Shown: piece by piece, positions 60,897 to 64,000 of the stretch
How the letters are laid out: each line of letters opens with the position of its first letter
How positions within the stretch are numbered: the first letter of the stretch is position 1
NCBI GenBank assembly: GCA_052143835.1
Contig: JBKQRV010000112.1
Location: 1-64,000, forward strand
DNA length: 64,000 bases
DNA from: DASPPM01 sp052143835
GTDB taxonomy: Bacteria > Pseudomonadota > Alphaproteobacteria > JACZXZ01
Direction: 5' to 3'
Position numbers and translations under genes: made by a program
Notes under the pieces: model-generated
Databases searched by the model: none
Told to the model about the DNA's origin: nothing
Seen by the model: the letters and a program-made list of their open reading frames with translations, nothing else

Positions 60897-61679
60897 TCAC
60901 TCGAAGGCGAAGGCCGCCATCGAGAGCGCTCCGTGGCTGAAGCTGCGGTGGAGCCGCCTGCCGCGCGCAGCCGGCCCGCCCGCGCCTAAGGCGACGAGGA
61001 AGGGCAGGAAATGCTCCTCGCGCGGATGGACGCGCGACGCCGCGGGGGCCTTCAGACGATAGTCCACGAGGCTTGCCTCGTCCCCGGCCTCGGCCGCCTC
61101 GGCCAGCCAGGCATCGAAGGCGGCGACGTGGGGAAGCGGTGGCGCATCGGGTGCCATCGCGCGAAACTCGGCGAGATTGTGCGTCGCCCCGCCGCTGCCG
61201 AGGATGAGGATGCCCTCCTCCCTGAGCGGTGCCAACGCGCGCCCGACGGCCACATGGTGCGCAGCACCACGCGGCATCTGCACCGAGAGCTGGGCCGTCG
61301 GGATGTCGGCCTTGGGGTACATGAGAAGAAGCGGGACCCACGCGCCATGGTCGAGACCCTGTGCCGGATCCTTCTCGCAACTGAAGCCCGCCTCCTCGAG
61401 ACGGCGAGCCGCGCGCGCGGCAAGCGCCGGCGCGCCAGGTGCGGGATAGCGGAGCTCATAGAGCGGGGCGGGGAAGCCATAAAAATCATGGATGGTCTCG
61501 GGGCGGGCGGCCGTGCTCACCGCCGGGTCGCGCGTTTCCCAGTGCGCCGAGATGCAGAGAATGGCCTCGGGCCGGCCGAGCGTCGCGCCGAGGCCTTCGA
61601 GGAAATCGCGCGCAGGGATGGGCGTCAGCGGCAAGGTGGGCGCGCCGTGCGAGACGAAGATGCTGGGCAACCTCGTCAC
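60897..61679 (-). CDS. LigB-family class III extradiol dioxygenase (YgiD/DODA-like)
   Basis: About 260 residues, matching YgiD-type 4,5-DOPA dioxygenases. Zinc/iron-site histidines are His11 in IFVSHGAPTL, His46 in CISAHWET, His111 in GLDHGAWVPL, and one in HPREEHFLPF. I chose GTG 61679 because family members begin at TRLPSIFVSHG and GGAAAGCTGAGG lies upstream. ATG 61727 would add 16 residues and overlap the upstream gene by 17 bp. Members open catechol rings. The paired glutathionyl-hydroquinone reductase suggests aromatic metabolism. Confidence 0.83.
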   Translation of the reverse strand: MTRLPSIFVSHGAPTLPLTPIPARDFLEGLGATLGRPEAILCISAHWETRDPAVSTAARPETIHDFYGFPAPLYELRYPAPGAPALAARAARRLEEAGFSCEKDPAQGLDHGAWVPLLLMYPKADIPTAQLSVQMPRGAAHHVAVGRALAPLREEGILILGSGGATHNLAEFRAMAPDAPPLPHVAAFDAWLAEAAEAGDEASLVDYRLKAPAASRVHPREEHFLPFLVALGAGGPAARGRRLHRSFSHGALSMAAFAFE

Positions 61680-61710
61680 GGCCTCAGCTTTCCGAAGGGA
61701 CGAGGCTCGA

Positions 61711-62685
61711 TCATGCCGCGACTCCATAATTTCGCGCCCGGTCGTGGGGGGCCGCGAAATCGAGAGCGGGCCCCTTGGGCACGATGCCGGTCGGATTGAC
61801 GGTCTTCTGGCTGGCGTAATAATGCCGCTTGATGTGGTCGAGATCGACGGTGGCCGCCACCTTCGGCACCTGATAGAGCTCGTGCGCATAGTTGGAGAGG
61901 TTGGGATAGTCGACGATGCGGCGCAGATTGCACTTGAAGTGACCGTGGTAGACCGCATCGAAGCGCACGAGGGTGGTGAAGAGCCGCCAGTCGGCCTCGG
62001 TCAGCCTGTCGCCCACGAGATAGCGCTGGCGCGAGAGCAGTGCCTCGATGCGCTCGAGTGCCGCGAACAACCCGTCGAAGGCCTCCTCATAGGCGGCTTG
62101 CGTGGTCGCGAAGCCGGCGCGGTAGACGCCGTTGTTGATGCGCTTGTAGACGAGCGCGTTGATCTCGTCGATGCGGCCCCGCAAGGCCCTCGGATAGAAG
62201 TCGACATCGGCCCGGCCCCAAGCGTCGAAGGCGCTATTGAGCATGCGGATGATCTCGGAGGACTCGTTGTTCACGATCGTGCGCGAGCTCTTGTCCCACA
62301 GCACGGGCACGCTGACGCGCCCGCTGTAGCCGGGCCTGGCGAGGGTGTAGATCTCGTGGAGAAAGCGCTTGCCGTTGGCGTGGTCGGGGGTGGCGCCGGG
62401 ATAATCGGAGAAGGCCCAGCCTTGCGCCCCCATCAAGGGATCGACGATCGAGAGCGAGACCGCCTCCTCGAGACCCTTGAGCGCGCGAAAGATGAGCGTG
62501 CGGTGCGCCCACGGGCAGGCAAGCGAGACATAGAGGTGATAGCGTCCGGGCTCGGCCTTGAAGCGCGAGCTGCCGTCGGCGCTGACCCAATCGCGGAACT
62601 GCGACTCGCTGCGCACGAAGCGCCCGCCGCTCGCGCGCGTGTCGTACCATTGGTCGTGCCAGACGCCGTCGATCAAGAGGCCCAT
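61711..62685 (-). CDS. Xi-class glutathione transferase (glutathionyl-hydroquinone reductase, YqjG/EcmB-like)
   Basis: 324 residues. The Xi-class motif is CPWAHR with catalytic Cys57, followed by VSIVDPLMG-like SIVDPLMGAQGWAFS and, in the helical domain, the conserved GDRLTEADWRLFTTLVRFD. These enzymes reduce glutathionyl-hydroquinones, products of quinone detoxification, to hydroquinones and disulfide glutathione. ATG 62685 starts within the usual MGLLIDGVWHDQWYDT. The dioxygenase gene starts about 30 bp after its stop, giving a likely operon for quinone/catechol handling. Confidence 0.9.
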   Translation of the reverse strand: MGLLIDGVWHDQWYDTRASGGRFVRSESQFRDWVSADGSSRFKAEPGRYHLYVSLACPWAHRTLIFRALKGLEEAVSLSIVDPLMGAQGWAFSDYPGATPDHANGKRFLHEIYTLARPGYSGRVSVPVLWDKSSRTIVNNESSEIIRMLNSAFDAWGRADVDFYPRALRGRIDEINALVYKRINNGVYRAGFATTQAAYEEAFDGLFAALERIEALLSRQRYLVGDRLTEADWRLFTTLVRFDAVYHGHFKCNLRRIVDYPNLSNYAHELYQVPKVAATVDLDHIKRHYYASQKTVNPTGIVPKGPALDFAAPHDRARNYGVAA

Positions 62686-62792
62686 GCGTCACCTCCGCAT
62701 CCTCAGCCCTCATCCGCGTAGATGGGTCCTGCCAAGGCAATGTCCAGAGCGGTATTGGCGCGGTAAGCGGCGCACCAACGGCATACCGGCGC

Positions 62793-63560
62793 CTAAGGCG
62801 TGGGCCAGCGCGAGGCAGCGAAGACCGGCTCGCCCGCGAGCCAACGGCGCGCGGCGTCCGGCTCCTCGAGTGCCGTGAGGAGAGCCGAGAAGAGATCGAG
62901 CGGCTCGAGCGCGCGGCCGGCATCGACCATGCCCGCGAGCAGCCCGGACTCGACGAAGTTGAAGATCGCCCAACGCATCGCGTAGACGGGCGGCAAGACC
63001 TTCTCGCCGAACGAGGCGCGCCGGCACGCCTCCGCATCCATCGACTCGAGCCCTCGGCAGTTGAGCGGCCTCGCCTCGTAGACCGAGCAACGCTCGTCCT
63101 TGAGCATCGGGCAGGACAGGCGGACGGTGAGGCGCTCGTCCTTGCTCAGCGCCGATGCCTCACGCAGGCGCGCGATAAGTGCCGTGCGCTCGGCGCTCGC
63201 GAAGCGGTCGCGAATGTGCTGGGCGAGGCGGAGGACCTCGGGGGGGCTGGCCGCCACGCTGATGTGGCAGCAGTGGCCGCAGCCCGCACGGCACGCGATC
63301 GGCCGCGAGGGCGGTGCAATCTTGCGCCCCTCGGCGGCGAGACTCTCGGCGAGTGCCGCGGCCTCGGCCGCCAGCGCGAAGAGGTCGGCCGGCCGCGCGT
63401 CTTCGGCCATGATCTCGCGCGCCGCCTCGCGCATGGCGAGCCCGCCGCGCTCCTCGAACTTGAGCTCGGGGCGATCGACGATGAGCGTCGTGACGCGCGC
63501 CCGCGCCCGCGCCGCCGCACCCGCGGCAAGGCTTCTCGTTCTGCGCTTTCTCCGGCTCAT
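62793..63560 (-). CDS. YkgJ-family cysteine cluster protein
   Basis: About 255 residues. Two cysteine groups fit the YkgJ/CxxCxxCC iron-sulfur-like pattern: CRAGCGHCC in the middle, and CPMLKDERCSVYEARPLNCRG (cited from LKDERCSVYEARPLNC) further on. Members may bind Fe-S or zinc, and several work as oxidoreductase or maturation partners. The function here is not known. ATG 63560 is taken over ATG 63590. The N-terminal 40 residues are Arg/Ala rich. It is preceded (upstream) by a family-C repeat. Confidence 0.82.
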   Translation of the reverse strand: MSRRKRRTRSLAAGAAARARARVTTLIVDRPELKFEERGGLAMREAAREIMAEDARPADLFALAAEAAALAESLAAEGRKIAPPSRPIACRAGCGHCCHISVAASPPEVLRLAQHIRDRFASAERTALIARLREASALSKDERLTVRLSCPMLKDERCSVYEARPLNCRGLESMDAEACRRASFGEKVLPPVYAMRWAIFNFVESGLLAGMVDAGRALEPLDLFSALLTALEEPDAARRWLAGEPVFAASRWPTP

Positions 63561-63593
63561 GGCGTCATTGCCTGGTTGCGGCGATCGCAAATC

Positions 63594-63698
63594 CGAGCGT
63601 CACCCCCTCCCCACCCTCCCCCTTCGAGGGGGAGGGGGAAGCTGTTGAAGTCGCCCATACTCCCTCCCCCCTTGAGGGGGAGGGTAGGGAGGGGGGTA
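63594..63698. repeat. Family-C double palindrome (second copy)
   Basis: Same order of parts as 33285-33389: GAGCGTCACCCCC start, CCTCCCCC/GGGGGAGG hairpin, TCGCCCAT linker, second hairpin and GGTAGGGAGGGGGG end. The two copies are nearly identical over about 100 bp. It sits between the DUF4743 gene stop and the YkgJ-type start on the same strand. Confidence 0.8.
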
Positions 63699-63760
63699 TA
63701 TCAAGCATCCATGATTCCACGTACGAGCGCCCGAAACCGTCGGCGCATGGTCCGCCCGTT

Positions 63761-64000
63761 CTACACGTGCAGCCCCTTGACGATCTCGAGATAGTCGGGG
63801 TGCTCGGGCGAGAGGAGGCCGTGCTGGACGAGGAAGTGGATGATGACGAGGTTGCAGTTGAACTTGAACTCCGAGGTCTCGCTCACGACTTCCATGACCC
63901 GCTCGATGGGCCAGAGCATGAACTCCTGGATCTCGCCGTCGCGGTTCCTGGGCGTGAAGTCGCGCGGCACCTCGAGCTCATAGACGAACTGCACGTCGGG
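63761..64000 (-). CDS. DUF4743/Nudix-type protein, C-terminal part only (cut by window end)
   Basis: About 79 C-terminal codons. The stretch FVYELEVPRDFTPRNRDGE followed by MLWPIERVMEVV and FKFNCNLVIIHFLVQHG is characteristic of the C-terminus of DUF4743 Nudix proteins (thiamine-diphosphokinase-associated TNR3-like). The Nudix box itself would lie beyond 64000. The frame continues to the window edge without a stop. Confidence 0.75.
   Translation of the reverse strand, partial: PDVQFVYELEVPRDFTPRNRDGEIQEFMLWPIERVMEVVSETSEFKFNCNLVIIHFLVQHGLLSPEHPDYLEIVKGLHV

Overview
The window is a gene-dense, very GC-rich (roughly 68-70 percent by eye) stretch of bacterial chromosome with strong Shine-Dalgarno sites, many GTG starts, frequent 1-20 bp gene overlaps and many small intergenic palindromes. 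Twin-arginine binding proteins, PotABCD- and LivKHMGF-type transporters, a FixL-like sensor kinase, ExxSR-type Crp/Fnr regulation and the style of the genes point to an alphaproteobacterium, probably a free-living heterotroph of a Rhodospirillales- or Hyphomicrobiales-like lineage. The genus cannot be fixed from the sequence. I saw no rRNA, tRNA, CRISPR array, prophage or replication origin.

Layout. 0.1-10.3 kb: a polyamine-type ABC importer (ATPase divergent from two permeases and a Tat-exported binding protein), then three hydrolases (creatinase/ectoine-hydrolase-like M24, AbgB-like M20, AtzA/TrzA-like amidohydrolase), and on the other strand an ArgD-like aminotransferase preceded by what looks like a complete arginine-codon transcription attenuator. 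10.4-19.3 kb: an antitoxin-like small ORF run into a repeat, a Na/Pi cotransporter-PhoU fusion, an inositol monophosphatase, a GH3-type acyl-amido synthetase next to a penicillin-acylase-type amidase, an NUDT19-like Nudix protein and an MBL hydrolase. 19.3-22.9 kb: a lower-GC accessory island with a calpain-like protease fused to six beta-propeller-like repeats, bracketed by two IS256-family remnants, then a Doc-type toxin with an AbrB-type antitoxin.

23-34.4 kb: an SDR, a branched-chain amino acid/amide importer (LivK-H-M-G-F), an acyl-CoA ligase, a stand-alone form II CoxL-like molybdenum hydroxylase subunit, a CHRD protein and a cupredoxin. 34.5-44.6 kb: a large Cache-HAMP-GAF-HD-GYP protein, a DapA-family aldolase, an FAH-family hydrolase, a TauD/TfdA dioxygenase and a NitT/TauT-type transporter whose binding protein is separated from its permease and ATPase by a PIN toxin-antitoxin module with its own palindromic operator and a multi-hairpin element. 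44.8-49.4 kb: a signalling block with a FixL-like heme-PAS hybrid kinase, an OmpR-family regulator, a Crp/Fnr regulator and a single receiver. 49.5-64 kb: a DoeB-like deacylase, an SDR without YxxxK, an Ldh-family dehydrogenase, two MFS transporters, Kup, YqgE/AlgH, an MscK-like channel, a LigB-type dioxygenase, a glutathionyl-hydroquinone reductase, a YkgJ-type cysteine cluster protein and the edge of a DUF4743/Nudix gene.

The common theme is uptake and catabolism of nitrogen-containing small molecules (three ABC importers next to amidohydrolases, a dioxygenase, an aldolase and dehydrogenases), with envelope and signalling functions. The most distinctive items are the predicted arginine attenuator, the calpain-propeller island, the GH3/acylase pair and at least four families of small intergenic palindromic elements that repeatedly sit right after stop codons.
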